Assembly (NCBI GenBank): GCA_029946105.1
Contig: JAQSDW010000242.1
Span: 1 to 64,000 of the forward strand
Reading direction: 5' to 3'
DNA: 64,000 nucleotides
Source: Reyranella sp.
GTDB lineage: Bacteria; Pseudomonadota; Alphaproteobacteria; Reyranellales; Reyranellaceae
Under the pieces are notes generated by a model, which saw nothing but the letters and a program-made list of their open reading frames with translations, had not been told where the DNA came from and did no database searches. Positions within the stretch are counted from its first letter, which is position 1. Every line of letters begins with the position of its first letter. The position numbers and the translations under genes are program-made. This document shows positions 9,467-18,857 of the stretch, one piece after another.

Positions 9467-10180
9467 TCAGAAGGTCGAGCGCGTCGGCGCCACGACGATG
9501 TCGCGGATGCAGATCGTGGCCGGCAGCTTCCAGCAATAGGGCACGATCTCGGCCAGCTCCTCGGCCGACAGGAAGTCGGGATTGCCCAGAATCTCGCGGT
9601 ACTTGTCGAAGCTGATGCCCATGCCGGCATGGATGTTGGTGCGAATGTAGGCGGGCGCCACGTTGACCACACGCACGCCGTTCATGCCCTCGGCCTCGCG
9701 CAGCGATTCGCTGAAGGCGCGCACGCCGTACTTGCTGGCGGTGTAGCCCAGCGCCACTGGCGAGACCTTGCGGTCGCTGACCGAGCTGATGTTGATGATG
9801 GTGCCCGATTTGCTGGCCGACATGTCGCCGATCACGACCTTGGTGCCGTTGAAGACGCCCTTCAGGTTGACGTCGATCTCGCGCGCATAGCTCTCCGGAT
9901 CGACCTCCTTGAAGCCGCGCGCGTCGGCCATGCCGGCGTTGTTCACGAGGCAGGCGGTCTTGCCGAACTTCGCTTCGGCGCCGCGGATGGCTCGTTCGAG
10001 GGCGGCATAGTCGGCGACGTCGGCCTCGGCATAGACGGTGCGCTCGGCCGGCAGATCGGCGGCCGGCGCCATGTGGCGGGCGATCAGGACGAGCGCATGG
10101 CCCTCTTTGGCGAAAGCGCGGGCGATGGCGAGCCCGATGCCGGAGCTGGCGCCGGTAATCGCAACGAGCGGTCCGGTCAT
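9467..10180 (-). CDS. Short-chain dehydrogenase/reductase
   Basis: A classical SDR of 237 residues. The cofactor motif TGASSGIG lies at 9-16, NNAG at 80-83, and the catalytic residues are S133 and Y146-x3-K150 (GYTASK). A basic residue after beta-2 (ARH) is compatible with NADP(H). It converges on the hydroxybutyryl-CoA dehydrogenase gene with a 16-base gap, and lies downstream of the TlpA-like gene on the same strand. The substrate is not predictable; YdfG-like enzymes of this size act on small hydroxy acids. Confidence 0.9.
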   Translation of the reverse strand: MTGPLVAITGASSGIGLAIARAFAKEGHALVLIARHMAPAADLPAERTVYAEADVADYAALERAIRGAEAKFGKTACLVNNAGMADARGFKEVDPESYAREIDVNLKGVFNGTKVVIGDMSASKSGTIINISSVSDRKVSPVALGYTASKYGVRAFSESLREAEGMNGVRVVNVAPAYIRTNIHAGMGISFDKYREILGNPDFLSAEELAEIVPYCWKLPATICIRDIVVAPTRSTF

Positions 10181-10193
10181 GGCGCGGGTCCAG

Positions 10194-10748
10194 TCAGCTT
10201 TGGCTGGCGATGGCTGCCTTCATGAGGGCGACACCTTCGGGCATGTCCCAATCGGCGTCGCCTTCCAGGCGGCCGATCTCGCGGCCCATCGGATCGACCA
10301 GGATCGAGGTCGGCAGCAGCGACACGTCGAGCTCCTGCATGGCCTTGCGCCCCTTGTCGAAATAGATGCCGAGATGGGCGAGCTTCTGGTCCTTGTAGAA
10401 CGGCGCGACCTTGGGCTTCGTCGGACCGTCGATCGACAGCGGCAGCACCAGGAACTTGTCCTGGGGGAACATCGCCTGCAGCCGGTCGAGGCTCGGCATT
10501 TCCTTGACGCAGGGTGCGCACCAGGTCGCCCAGAAATTGATCAGCAGCGCCCGGTCGCGGAAATCGGCGAAGCGCAACGTCTTGTCGTCGGCGTCCTGGA
10601 ACGCGAGATCGGGCAGCGGCTTGGGTGTCTTGGCCTTCTTGAACCGATCCATTTCCCCCGCGGCCCGTGCGGGAAGCGCAAGGGCTGCCAGGACCCCGGA
10701 GAGAATGTACCTCCGGCCGGGGAGGAAATTGGGGACGGGATATGTCAT
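10194..10748 (-). CDS. TlpA-like thioredoxin-fold disulfide reductase
   Basis: A 184-residue exported thioredoxin-fold protein. A hydrophobic segment at about residues 13-30 ending ARA is a signal peptide or anchor. The redox motif is WCAPC (C77, C80) in NFWATWCAPCVKEMP, typical of TlpA/ResA-type reductases that keep periplasmic cysteines reduced, for example during cytochrome maturation. It is divergent from argH, with only 35 bases between the start codons, an arrangement seen in many alphaproteobacteria (from memory). Confidence 0.87.
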   Translation of the reverse strand: MTYPVPNFLPGRRYILSGVLAALALPARAAGEMDRFKKAKTPKPLPDLAFQDADDKTLRFADFRDRALLINFWATWCAPCVKEMPSLDRLQAMFPQDKFLVLPLSIDGPTKPKVAPFYKDQKLAHLGIYFDKGRKAMQELDVSLLPTSILVDPMGREIGRLEGDADWDMPEGVALMKAAIASQS

Positions 10749-10783
10749 AAGCCGCGTTCCTAAAGGATCAATGGCTCGAATTC

Positions 10784-12241
10784 ATGGCACGAAAGAACAC
10801 GACCGCGCGAGTGCAGAAGGCGGGGGCGCCGAAGAGTCGCTCCAACACGATGTGGGGCGGGCGCTACAAGCTCGGCCCGGCGGAAATCATGGAGCGGATC
10901 AACGCTTCGATCGATTTCGACCGGCGGCTGTACGCGCAGGACATCGCAGGCTCGCTCGCCCATGCCGACATGCTGGTGGCCCAGGGCATCCTGACGGCCA
11001 AGGACGGTCGCGCCATCCGGCGCGGGCTGTTGAAGGTCCGCGAGGAGATCGAGAGTGGCCGCTTCAAGTTCTCGACCAAGCTCGAGGACATCCATTTCAA
11101 CGTCGAGGCGCGGCTGACCGAGCTGATCGGTGCGGCCGGCGGCCGGCTGCACACCGCACGCTCGCGCAACGACCAGGTGGCGCTCGACGTCCGCCTGTGG
11201 GTGCGCGACACCATCGACCGGGTGGAGCCGATGCTGGCTGATCTGCAATCGGCCCTGATCGACCGCGCCGAGGAATACGCCGCCACCATCATGCCGGGCT
11301 TCACGCACCTGCAGACGGCGCAGCCGATCACCTTCGGCCACCATCTGCTGGCCTATGTCGAGATGTTCGGGCGCGACCGCAGCCGGCTGGCCGATTGCCG
11401 CGTGCGCCTGAACGAATCGCCATTGGGGGCGGCAGCCCTTGCCGGTTCACCCCATCCCATCGATCCGCGCAAGACGGCCAAGGCGCTCGCCTTCGACCGG
11501 CCGATGGCCAATTCGCTCGATGCCGTATCCGACCGCGACTATGTCGTCGAGTTCATCGCCGCGGCCTCGATCGCCGCCGTCCATCTGTCGCGCCTCTCCG
11601 AGGAGATCGTGATCTGGTGCTCGGCGCCGTTCCGCTTCATCGCGCTGTCGGATGCCTTCACCACCGGCAGCTCGATCATGCCGCAGAAGCGCAATCCCGA
11701 TGCCGCCGAGCTGACGCGCGGCAAAACGGGCCGCATCGTCGGCGCGTTCGTGGCACTCTGCACCATGCTGAAGGGCCTGCCGCTCACCTATGGCAAGGAC
11801 ATGCAGGAGGACAAGGAGCCGCTGTTCGACGCCGCCGATTCGCTCGAGCTGGGCGTGGCGGCGATGACCGGCATGGTACGCGACCTCAAGGCCAACCCGG
11901 CACGCATGCGCGCCGTGGCGTCGGCCGACTATTCGGTGGCGACCGACCTCGCCGATTGGCTGGTGCGCGAGATCGACCTGCCGTTCCGCCAGGCCCATCA
12001 CGTTACCGGCGCCCTGGTCGGCAAGGCCGCCGACAAGGGCATCGACCTCGACAGGCTCTCGCTGGCCGAGATGCAGTCGGTCGAACCCCGGATCAACCGC
12101 GGCGTCTATCGCGTGCTCACGGTCGAGGCCTCGGTCAAGGCGCGCAAGAGCCTGGGCGGCACGGCGCCGTCCAATGTGGTGCGCGCCGTCAAGGACGCGC
12201 GGCGTCGTTTTCTGGGACGCAGCAAGGTATCGGCGCGATGA
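10784..12241 (+). CDS. argH: Argininosuccinate lyase
   Basis: ArgH splits argininosuccinate into arginine and fumarate, the last step of arginine synthesis. The fumarase-superfamily signature [11 protein letters not shown] lies near residue 296 and [12 protein letters not shown] near residue 125. The 485 residues exceed the usual 460 or so because of a basic N-terminal extension of about 20 residues before MWGGRY. The start is therefore uncertain: an AAAGGA lies 16 bases before the ATG used here, and an internal ATG at MWGG is an alternative. The stop overlaps the lysA start (ATGA). Confidence 0.95.
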   Translation: MARKNTTARVQKAGAPKSRSNTMWGGRYKLGPAEIMERINASIDFDRRLYAQDIAGSLAHADMLVAQGILTAKDGRAIRRGLLKVREEIESGRFKFSTKLEDIHFNVEARLTELIGAAGGRLHTARSRNDQVALDVRLWVRDTIDRVEPMLADLQSALIDRAEEYAATIMPGFTHLQTAQPITFGHHLLAYVEMFGRDRSRLADCRVRLNESPLGAAALAGSPHPIDPRKTAKALAFDRPMANSLDAVSDRDYVVEFIAAASIAAVHLSRLSEEIVIWCSAPFRFIALSDAFTTGSSIMPQKRNPDAAELTRGKTGRIVGAFVALCTMLKGLPLTYGKDMQEDKEPLFDAADSLELGVAAMTGMVRDLKANPARMRAVASADYSVATDLADWLVREIDLPFRQAHHVTGALVGKAADKGIDLDRLSLAEMQSVEPRINRGVYRVLTVEASVKARKSLGGTAPSNVVRAVKDARRRFLGRSKVSAR

Positions 12242-13524
12242 GCTTCTTCGAGTATCGCAACGGCGAGATGCACGCCGAAGGCGTGACGCTTGCCGCCATT
12301 GCGGCCCAGGTCGGCACGCCTTTCTATTGCTACTCTGCAGGCGCGCTGCGTGCGGGCTGGAAGGAATTCGCCGACGCCATCAAGGGCATGAACGCCCCTC
12401 ACAAGGTCGGCGTCGCCTACGCCATGAAGGCCAATAGCAACCTGGCTGTCGTTCGCCTGTTCGGCGAAATGGGGGCGGGGGCCGACATCGTCTCGGAAGG
12501 CGAGATGCGCCGCGCGCTCGCGGCCGGCATTCCGGCCGAGCGCATCATCTATTCCGGCGTCGGCAAGAAGGCCTCGGAGCTGATGGCCGCCCTGCAGGCC
12601 GGCGTCGGCCAGATCAATGTCGAGAGTTCGGCCGAGATCGAGACGCTGAACGCGGTGGCTGCCCAGCTCGGCGTCAAGCCCGCCATCGCCATTCGCGTCA
12701 ATCCCGATATCGATGCCGGCACGCACGCCAAGATCACGACGGGCCGCAAGGAGAACAAGTTCGGCATCGACATCGACCTCGCGCGCGAGGCCTTCGCCCT
12801 GGCCGCCCGCCAGCCCCATCTCAAGGTGGTGGGTGTGGCCATGCATATCGGCTCGCAGCTCACCTCGCTCGAGCCCTATCGCGCGGCCATCGTGCGGGTG
12901 CGCGAATTGATCGGGCAGCTCCGCGCCGATGGCCACCGCATCGACCGCTTCGACATCGGCGGCGGCCTGGGGATTGTTTATGCCGACGAGAAGCCGCCTT
13001 CGATCGCCGAATTCATGGTCGTCGTGGCGAAGGAAACCAGCGGGTTGGGCTGCGAACTCACCTTCGAGCCCGGCCGACGCCTGGTCGGCGAGGCGGGCGT
13101 CCTGGTGGGTGAGGTCATCCTCGTGAAGCCCGGTTCGGCAAAGACTTTCGTCATTGTCGACGCCGCCATGAACGACCTCATCCGGCCGACCTTATATGAG
13201 GCCTGGCACGACATCCTGCCGGTGCGCGAACCCCGTCAAGATACCGCCACGATCCGCTGCGACATTGTCGGTCCGATCTGCGAATCGGGCGATTTCCTGG
13301 CACAGAACCGTGATTTGCCGCCGCTGGCTGCCGGAGACCTCGTCATGATACGCTCGGCGGGTGCCTACGGGGCGGTTATGGCGTCGAGCTACAACACGCG
13401 CCCCCTGGCACCGGAAGTGATGGTCGATGGCACGCGATTTGCGGTCATTAGACCCAGACCGACGATTGACGAGATGCTCTCCGCCGAGCGGTTTCCGCCT
13501 TGGATGGAGCCGGTAAAAGCGTAA
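12238..13524 (+). CDS. lysA: Diaminopimelate decarboxylase
   Basis: A 428-residue PLP enzyme of the alanine-racemase fold that decarboxylates meso-diaminopimelate to lysine. The PLP lysine is K64 in YAMKANSN, the phosphate-binding glycines are in FDIGGGLG near residues 238-245, and the dimer-interface cysteine lies near residue 348 in CESGDFL. The ATG overlaps the argH stop by four bases, which argues for translational coupling. The argH-lysA pair downstream of a divergent tlpA-like gene is common in alphaproteobacteria (from memory). Confidence 0.95.
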   Translation: MSFFEYRNGEMHAEGVTLAAIAAQVGTPFYCYSAGALRAGWKEFADAIKGMNAPHKVGVAYAMKANSNLAVVRLFGEMGAGADIVSEGEMRRALAAGIPAERIIYSGVGKKASELMAALQAGVGQINVESSAEIETLNAVAAQLGVKPAIAIRVNPDIDAGTHAKITTGRKENKFGIDIDLAREAFALAARQPHLKVVGVAMHIGSQLTSLEPYRAAIVRVRELIGQLRADGHRIDRFDIGGGLGIVYADEKPPSIAEFMVVVAKETSGLGCELTFEPGRRLVGEAGVLVGEVILVKPGSAKTFVIVDAAMNDLIRPTLYEAWHDILPVREPRQDTATIRCDIVGPICESGDFLAQNRDLPPLAAGDLVMIRSAGAYGAVMASSYNTRPLAPEVMVDGTRFAVIRPRPTIDEMLSAERFPPWMEPVKA

Positions 13525-13551
13525 CGCCAATGGCGAGCTGAAAGGACGGCG

Positions 13552-16146
13552 ATGGACGCCAGCCCGACCCCCACGATCGAAGCGCCTGGCCTCGGGCGCA
13601 AGGTCGGCGTGGCCCGGGCGGCGCTCGCCTGGGAAGTGCTTTGGCCGAGGCTGATGCCGCTGCTGGCCTATGTGGCGCTGTTCGTGGCCGCTGCCCACCT
13701 CGACCTCTTTGCCGGGCTGGAGCCCTGGACGCATTCCGGCCTGCTGGCCGTCCTGGCGCTCGCCCTCGCCGGCCTCGGCTGGTGGGAACTGAGGAATTTT
13801 TCCTGGCCCACGCAGGAAGCCGCGATCCGCCGCCTCGAGCGCGACAGTGGTGTGCCGCACCGCCCCCTTGTCGCCGTTCAGGACCGGCTTGCCGCCGGCG
13901 CCGACGACCCGATGGCCGCGGCCCTCTGGCAGGCCCATCGTCGCCGCGAGGTCGAACGCCTGGCCGGGCTCACCAACCGGCCGGCCCATCCAGGATTGGC
14001 CATCCTCGACACCTGGGCGTTGCGCCTCGTGCCGGTGCTGCTGCTGATCGTGGCGGTGGCGAGCGCCGGCGGCTGGCGCGCCGATCGCATGATGGCGGCG
14101 TTCACGCCGGCCTTTCCGCCGCCGCCTCCGGTGGTGGCCAATCTCTGGATCGCGCCGCCGGCCTATACCGGCAAGCCGCCGGTCTATCTCGACGTCAACG
14201 ACCACGACAAGGTCCTGCGCGTGCCGGTCGGCAGCAAGCTCGCGGGCTTCGTCGACGACGTGCGCGGCCGCAAGCCGCCGCAACTCCTGATCGACGGCAA
14301 GCCCACCGACTTCACCACCGTCGGCAAGGGCAAGTACCAGATCGAGCAGATCATCACCGAAGGCAAGAAGATCGCCCTGCAGGCCCGCGGCGACGAGCAG
14401 GCGCGCTGGAAGCTGCATGTCATCCCCGACCTGCCGCCGACCATCGAGTTCGCCCGCCCGATCGGTGTCGACAAGTGGTCGACCAAGATCGACTACATCG
14501 CCGGCGACGATTTCGGCGTGACGGGCGTGCAGTTGCAGATCCGCCTCCACGGCAGCGTGCTGGGCGACGATGCGCTCAGCAGCGACGAGGAGCCGGAGGT
14601 TCTGCGCATCGACCTGCCGGTCGCCGGCAACTCCAGGAAGATTTCGGACTCCTTCGTGCGCGACCTCACCAGCCATCCCTGGGCCGGCCTCAAGGTCACC
14701 GTGATGCTGTTCGCGTCTGATGCCATCGGCCAGAAGGGCCGCAGCTCGGTCGAGACCTTCCTGCTGCCGGAGCGGGTGTTCAACGATCCGACCGCGCGCG
14801 CCCTGATCACGCTCCGCAAAGCCCTGACGCGCGATCCCACCGGGTTCCGGCTCGACGTCGCCGACGGCATGCGCATGATCCAGGCGAGGCCGGACGATTA
14901 TCGCAACGATCCGGTGGTTCAGCTCGGGCTGCGCATCGGCGCGGCGCGCCTCGCCCAGAACGCCGACAAGGAAAACATCACCGAGACGCAGAAGCTTCTG
15001 TGGGATCTGGCGATGCGCCTCGAGAGCGGCGCCACGTCCGACGCCGAGCGGGCGCTCGAGCAGGCGCGCCAGGAACTGCGCGACGCCGTGCAGCGCCAGG
15101 CCGGCGACGAGGAGATCGAGAAGCTGATCCAGCAGCTCTATGACGCCATGGCCCGCTGGCAGCGCGAACTCGCCGAGAAGATGAAGGATCCCGAGGAACG
15201 CCGCCGCATGCAGGAGCAGGCGGAGAAGATGGATCCCAACAACACCATCACCGGCGACGACCTGCAGAAGATGCTCGACAAGATTCGCGAGATGGCGAAG
15301 AACGGCGACCGCGAAGGCGCCAAGCGCGCGCTCGAAGAGCTGCGCAAGATGATGGAAAACGCCACGCCGATGATGGCCCAGCCCGGACAGCAGCGCCAAC
15401 CCGGCCAGCAGCGTGGCCAGCAGGGCCAGGGCAATCAGCAGGGCCGCGAGATGATGAATCAGCTCGACCGGCTGTCGCGCCGCCAGAACCAGCTTCTGGG
15501 CGAATCGGAGCGAGAGGGACGCCAGCAGGGCCAGCAAGGCCAACGCGGCCAGCAGGGCCAACGCGGCCAGCAGGGGCAGCAAGGACAACAGGGCCAACAG
15601 CAGCCCGGCCAGGGCCAGCCCGGGCAAGGCCAGGGGCAACCCGGCGATGGCCAGTGGGGCGAGCAGCAGCGCGGCCAGCAGGAGGGCCTGCGACGCCAGC
15701 TCGGTGACCTCATGCGGCGGCTCGACGAGAACGGCATGCCGATGCCCGAGTCTCTCGGCCGCGCCGAACGTTCGATGCGCGAGGCCGAGGAGTCGCTGAA
15801 GCGCGGCGACTCGCGCGAGGCATCCCGTTCGCAGCGTCGTGCGCTGGACAATCTTCAGCAGGGCATGGGCGACATGGCCGAGCAGATGCGCCAGCGCGGG
15901 CCGGGCAACGGCCAGGATCTCGCCGAGATCGAGGAGCGCGAGCGCAAGAGCGAGGATCGCGACCCGCTCGGCCGTTCCGATGGCAACTACGGCGACGCCG
16001 TCGACACCGGCACCGACAAGGTGCCGCTCGAACTCGAGCGTCAGCGCAGCCGCGAAATCCTCGACGAACTGCGCCGACGCGCCGGCGACCAGCTCCGCCC
16101 GAAGGAAGAGCTCGACTACATCGACCGGCTGTTGAAGACGTACTGA
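13552..16146 (+). CDS. TIGR02302/DUF4175-family membrane protein with Gln/Gly-rich segment
   Basis: This 864-residue protein has three hydrophobic N-terminal segments, at about residues 37-55, 63-80 and 158-176, then a long presumably periplasmic part. Residues from about 480 onward are highly charged and helical, rich in Glu, Arg, Gln and Met, suggesting coiled coil. A Gln/Gly-rich low-complexity tract spans about 609-715. The layout and the ending LRRRAGDQLRPKEELDYIDRLL-like tail match the alphaproteobacterial TIGR02302 family, whose function is unknown to me. AAAGGA precedes the ATG. It follows lysA by 27 bases, so transcription with argH-lysA is likely. A cell-envelope role is only inferred. 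Confidence 0.85.
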   Translation: MDASPTPTIEAPGLGRKVGVARAALAWEVLWPRLMPLLAYVALFVAAAHLDLFAGLEPWTHSGLLAVLALALAGLGWWELRNFSWPTQEAAIRRLERDSGVPHRPLVAVQDRLAAGADDPMAAALWQAHRRREVERLAGLTNRPAHPGLAILDTWALRLVPVLLLIVAVASAGGWRADRMMAAFTPAFPPPPPVVANLWIAPPAYTGKPPVYLDVNDHDKVLRVPVGSKLAGFVDDVRGRKPPQLLIDGKPTDFTTVGKGKYQIEQIITEGKKIALQARGDEQARWKLHVIPDLPPTIEFARPIGVDKWSTKIDYIAGDDFGVTGVQLQIRLHGSVLGDDALSSDEEPEVLRIDLPVAGNSRKISDSFVRDLTSHPWAGLKVTVMLFASDAIGQKGRSSVETFLLPERVFNDPTARALITLRKALTRDPTGFRLDVADGMRMIQARPDDYRNDPVVQLGLRIGAARLAQNADKENITETQKLLWDLAMRLESGATSDAERALEQARQELRDAVQRQAGDEEIEKLIQQLYDAMARWQRELAEKMKDPEERRRMQEQAEKMDPNNTITGDDLQKMLDKIREMAKNGDREGAKRALEELRKMMENATPMMAQPGQQRQPGQQRGQQGQGNQQGREMMNQLDRLSRRQNQLLGESEREGRQQGQQGQRGQQGQRGQQGQQGQQGQQQPGQGQPGQGQGQPGDGQWGEQQRGQQEGLRRQLGDLMRRLDENGMPMPESLGRAERSMREAEESLKRGDSREASRSQRRALDNLQQGMGDMAEQMRQRGPGNGQDLAEIEERERKSEDRDPLGRSDGNYGDAVDTGTDKVPLELERQRSREILDELRRRAGDQLRPKEELDYIDRLLKTY
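15379..15690 (+). repeat. GGCCAGCAG-type repeat tract encoding Gln/Gly-rich segment
   Basis: Degenerate repeats built on GGCCAGCAG/GGCCAACGC units, especially dense at 15518-15660, encode GQQGQ and GQRGQ runs inside the TIGR02302-family protein. The intervening segment at about 15448-15515 encodes a normal helical stretch. The tract stays in frame throughout. Repeats of this type can change length by slippage. Confidence 0.8.
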
Positions 16147-16168
16147 GTTATCGCTGGGGGCGCCCCAG

Positions 16169-16723
16169 CTAAGCCGGCTTCTCGACCACCCCGATGTACG
16201 GCAGGCCGCGGAAGCGGTGGGCCCAGTCGAGCCCATAGCCCACGAGAAATTCGTCGCCCGCCTGGAAGCCGACGAAATCGGCCTCCAGCGCCGCGCGCCG
16301 CTTCGCGGGCTTGTCGAGGAGCGTGCAGACCCAGACCTTGCGCGCATGGCGCTCGATCATGAGCTTCTTCGCGAAGCTGAGGGTGAGGCCCGATTCCAGG
16401 ATGTCGTCGACCAGCAGGACATCGCGGTTGCGCACGTCGTCGACGATGTCGCGCACGATGCGAACGCTGCCGCTGGTCTCGGTGCCGCTGCCGTAGCTCG
16501 ACAGGGTGAGGAAATCCATCGACCAGTCGGCGCCGGCCAGGCTGAGGGCGCGGATGAGATCGGCGGCGAACACGAAGCTGCCCTTGAGGACCGACACCAC
16601 CAGCGTGTCGGCCGGAAGCTTGACGGCGAGCTCACCCGCCATGACATCGACACGGGCGGCGATTTCGGCGGCGGAAAAGCGGATGGAGACGGCCGGGCGA
16701 TTGGGGGGCGGACGGTTGGGCAT
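16169..16723 (-). CDS. hpt: Hypoxanthine phosphoribosyltransferase
   Basis: A 184-residue type I phosphoribosyltransferase for purine salvage, converting hypoxanthine (and often guanine) with PRPP to the nucleotide. The PRPP-binding motif is VLLVDDILESGLTL at 102-115, the early loop VVSVLKGSF at 42-50 contains the cis-peptide LKG, and SYGSGT at 76-81 is the flexible loop. The C-terminal GYGLDWAHRFRGLPYIG segment is typical. Preceded by a zinc-ribbon protein gene 11 bases upstream on the same strand. Confidence 0.95.
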   Translation of the reverse strand: MPNRPPPNRPAVSIRFSAAEIAARVDVMAGELAVKLPADTLVVSVLKGSFVFAADLIRALSLAGADWSMDFLTLSSYGSGTETSGSVRIVRDIVDDVRNRDVLLVDDILESGLTLSFAKKLMIERHARKVWVCTLLDKPAKRRAALEADFVGFQAGDEFLVGYGLDWAHRFRGLPYIGVVEKPA

Positions 16724-16734
16724 GGCAGGGCTCG

Positions 16735-17409
16735 CTATTCGACGGCTGGCACGATGTCGGTGGTCCCGGAGGGCGGTTCGTCGAGGGCCTGGCTGAAGCT
16801 CACCCGCGCGCCCGGTCCGATCGGACCCTTGACCAGCGGATAGGTGCGTTCGCCCAGCACGTCGTTGTTCTTCCTGAAGATCAGCCGCAGCCGGTTGGTC
16901 GACCCCGGCGCCCGTCCGGCATTGACGACCTCACCCTGGACGACATAGCGGCCGTCGATCCATTCGATCTTGCTGGCGTCGAGGTCGATTTCGAGCCGTG
17001 CCTGGGCCGTCTTCGGTGCTGCGGCGGCCGGGCCGCGGAACGCCTCCAGGGTGAAGATCGGGCGCAAGGCGGCGGGGAGCCGGCCCGCGATCTCGGCACG
17101 CCAGGCGAAGGCCGCCGAGCCCAGGATAACGAGGAGGACGGCGGCGCCCGCAAGCCACTGGCGCCAGACACGTTTCGGCGGGGGGTGCGTCAGCGCGGGC
17201 AGGCCCGATCCGGGCGTTTGCGGGCGGATGACGACATCCGGCACCGAGCCTTCCGGCGACACTGTATCGGCCGGCGGAAGGGGCGTCGTCTGGGCGGGCT
17301 CGAACCAGCGATGGTTGCAGCGCGCGCACTGGACGGTGCGGCCGGCAGGGCCGATCGCCACAGGATCGACGGCGTACCGGGCGCTGCAGTTTGAACAGGT
17401 AACTTGCAT
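16735..17409 (-). CDS. MJ0042-type zinc-ribbon membrane protein
   Basis: A 224-residue protein whose N terminus is a zinc ribbon of the MJ0042 type: C5-x2-C8 and C28-x2-C31, with the intervening RYAVDP and a conserved RW after the last Cys. A proline-rich linker leads to one transmembrane helix at about 84-103 and then a C-terminal domain of about 110 residues resembling DUF3426. The ribbon would be cytoplasmic and the C-terminal domain periplasmic. Function unknown; such genes are common single copies in alphaproteobacteria. It is co-directional with hpt. Confidence 0.85.
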   Translation of the reverse strand: MQVTCSNCSARYAVDPVAIGPAGRTVQCARCNHRWFEPAQTTPLPPADTVSPEGSVPDVVIRPQTPGSGLPALTHPPPKRVWRQWLAGAAVLLVILGSAAFAWRAEIAGRLPAALRPIFTLEAFRGPAAAAPKTAQARLEIDLDASKIEWIDGRYVVQGEVVNAGRAPGSTNRLRLIFRKNNDVLGERTYPLVKGPIGPGARVSFSQALDEPPSGTTDIVPAVE

Positions 17410-17416
17410 GATGAGC

Positions 17417-17472
17417 GGGGAAGTTCCCCTAGATGTGCTTGCGGGCGGACGTTAGGCCACTAAAACTGGCCT
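17417..17472. promoter_or_regulatory. Two palindromes in the divergent MJ0042/acyltransferase gap
   Basis: GGGGAAGTTCCCC at 17417-17429 is a perfect 13-base palindrome lying eight bases upstream of the MJ0042-gene start. A second inverted repeat, AGGCCA-N7-TGGCCT, lies at 17454-17472. Both fall in the 147-base gap between divergent genes, where operators are expected. No matching regulator is identified. Confidence 0.4.
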
Positions 17473-17556
17473 TACAAGCAACACGGTCCTTCCCGCGCCC
17501 TTCATGCCTCCGTCCGGCCCTTCCTTCGACAGTTGCGCCCTCGCCGAGAGATCCCG

Positions 17557-18288
17557 GTGATCGGTTTTCGCCTGCGCTCGTTCTTCTTCAATGTGGGCTG
17601 GTATCTCGGCTCGACGGCGATTGCCATCGTGGGCTCGCCGATCCTGGTGCTGCCGCGCCGCGCCGTGGTCGCCTGGTCGCATTTCTGGATCGCCTTCTGT
17701 CTCGGCTGGCTCCGGCTCACCTGCCGGCTCACGCATCGAATGGGCGGTCTGGAAAACCTGCCGGCCGGCCCCGTGATCATAGCCTCCAAGCACCAGTCGA
17801 CATGGGAGACGCTGGCCTTCGCCCTGCTGTTTCCCAACGCCGCGATCGTGCTCAAGCGCGACCTGTTGTTCATCCCCGTCGTCGGCTGGGCGATGGCGCG
17901 GGCCGGCCACATCGGCGTCGAACGCGGCGACGGCGCCTCGGCGTTGCGTGGCCTGGTGCGACAGGCCAAGGCGGCGGTGGCCGAGGGACGCTCCATCCTG
18001 ATCTTTCCCGAGGGCACGCGGACACCGGTCGGATCGCAGCCGCCCTATCAGGTCGGCACAGCAGCCCTCTATCGCCAGCTCGGCATCCCGGTCGTGCCGG
18101 TGGCTCTCAATTCGGGGGTTTTCTGGGGCCGGCGCAAATTCATCAAGTGGCCGGGCGTCATCGACGTCGAATTGCTACAGGCCATCCCGCCGGGCCTCGA
18201 CCGCAAGACCTTCATGGCGACGCTGCGCGAGCGCATCGAGGACACCACGGGTCGGCTGGTCACCAACGCTCGACGAATACAACCATAG
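17557..18288 (+). CDS. 1-acyl-sn-glycerol-3-phosphate acyltransferase (PlsC family)
   Basis: A 243-residue membrane acyltransferase that probably adds the second acyl chain to lysophosphatidic acid in phospholipid synthesis. A hydrophobic N-terminal segment covers about residues 8-32. The catalytic motif is H79-QSTW-E84, so the usual HX4D Asp is a Glu, and the substrate motif FPEGTR is near residue 150. I chose the GTG at 17557 because GAGAG sits six bases before it; an in-frame TTG at 17533 would add eight residues. It is divergent from the zinc-ribbon gene. Confidence 0.87.
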   Translation: MIGFRLRSFFFNVGWYLGSTAIAIVGSPILVLPRRAVVAWSHFWIAFCLGWLRLTCRLTHRMGGLENLPAGPVIIASKHQSTWETLAFALLFPNAAIVLKRDLLFIPVVGWAMARAGHIGVERGDGASALRGLVRQAKAAVAEGRSILIFPEGTRTPVGSQPPYQVGTAALYRQLGIPVVPVALNSGVFWGRRKFIKWPGVIDVELLQAIPPGLDRKTFMATLRERIEDTTGRLVTNARRIQP

Positions 18289-18353
18289 GTATGTTGTACA
18301 ATAGTTATTCAACCGTTGAAGTGGGCCTGCTCATTCACGGTTGGAGAGACGAC

Positions 18354-18800
18354 ATGTCGATGGATTTGCATGTTTGTTGGCGCGGTGACCTTGCGTGGGA
18401 CCGCGCCAGGCTGAAGTCCGCCCTGGATGCCCTCGGGTTCGACGCAACCGTACTCTACGATTTCGAGGGCGCCGAGGCCTACTGGCCGATCGAAATTGCG
18501 GGCTGCAAAACCGGCGTCGAAATATACTTCGACGATAATCTCGAAGAATTGACCGGGCTGTATCCCGAACTGGCCGCAGCTGTGGACGGTAGAGACAAGG
18601 TGGTCAACTTCACTTGGGGCGCGGATGCTGCCGAGGGCGGTACCGCTTTGGCTCTGGCCGCCGCGCTCACGAGCCTGGGTGACGCCATCATTTACTTTCC
18701 GCAGGACGCAATATGCATGACCAAAGCGGAGGCGGCGGACGAGGCCCGAAAAATGTTCGAACTCGCCAAAACCGAAGGCTATCGCGCGCATGACGAATAG
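18354..18800 (+). CDS. Hypothetical acidic protein
   Basis: A 148-residue protein I do not recognise. It is acidic, has no signal peptide or membrane helix, and mixes predicted strand segments (MDLHVCW, GVEIYFDD) with a helical C terminus (KAEAADEARKMFELAK). GGAG at 18343-18346 supports this ATG; an ATG 60 bases earlier is in frame but has no such site. Base composition is visibly less GC-rich than its neighbours, and so is the DNA just before it, which suggests recent acquisition. It lies 57 bases before the ribonucleotide reductase gene. Small lone proteins of this look include contact-toxin immunity proteins, but nothing here proves that. Confidence 0.6.
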   Translation: MSMDLHVCWRGDLAWDRARLKSALDALGFDATVLYDFEGAEAYWPIEIAGCKTGVEIYFDDNLEELTGLYPELAAAVDGRDKVVNFTWGADAAEGGTALALAAALTSLGDAIIYFPQDAICMTKAEAADEARKMFELAKTEGYRAHDE

Positions 18801-18857
18801 GAACGAAAAAGGAACATTTCTGTTGATATCAGGGACCGTCGCGCCTACTTTTTGACA

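Noticed and set aside
15379-15690. Regular repeats that could be taken for a CRISPR array
   Set aside because: The repeats are short, degenerate, have no unique spacers and encode an in-frame Gln/Gly-rich protein segment.
13192-16347. Open antisense frame of 1051 codons across lysA and the TIGR02302 gene
   Set aside because: It mirrors the Gln/Gly-rich and GC-rich coding strand, is Leu/Ala/Arg-rich without any domain, and overlaps well-supported genes on the other strand.
18801-18857. Cobalamin riboswitch before nrdJ
   Set aside because: The gap is only 57 bases and shows no B12-box-like sequence.
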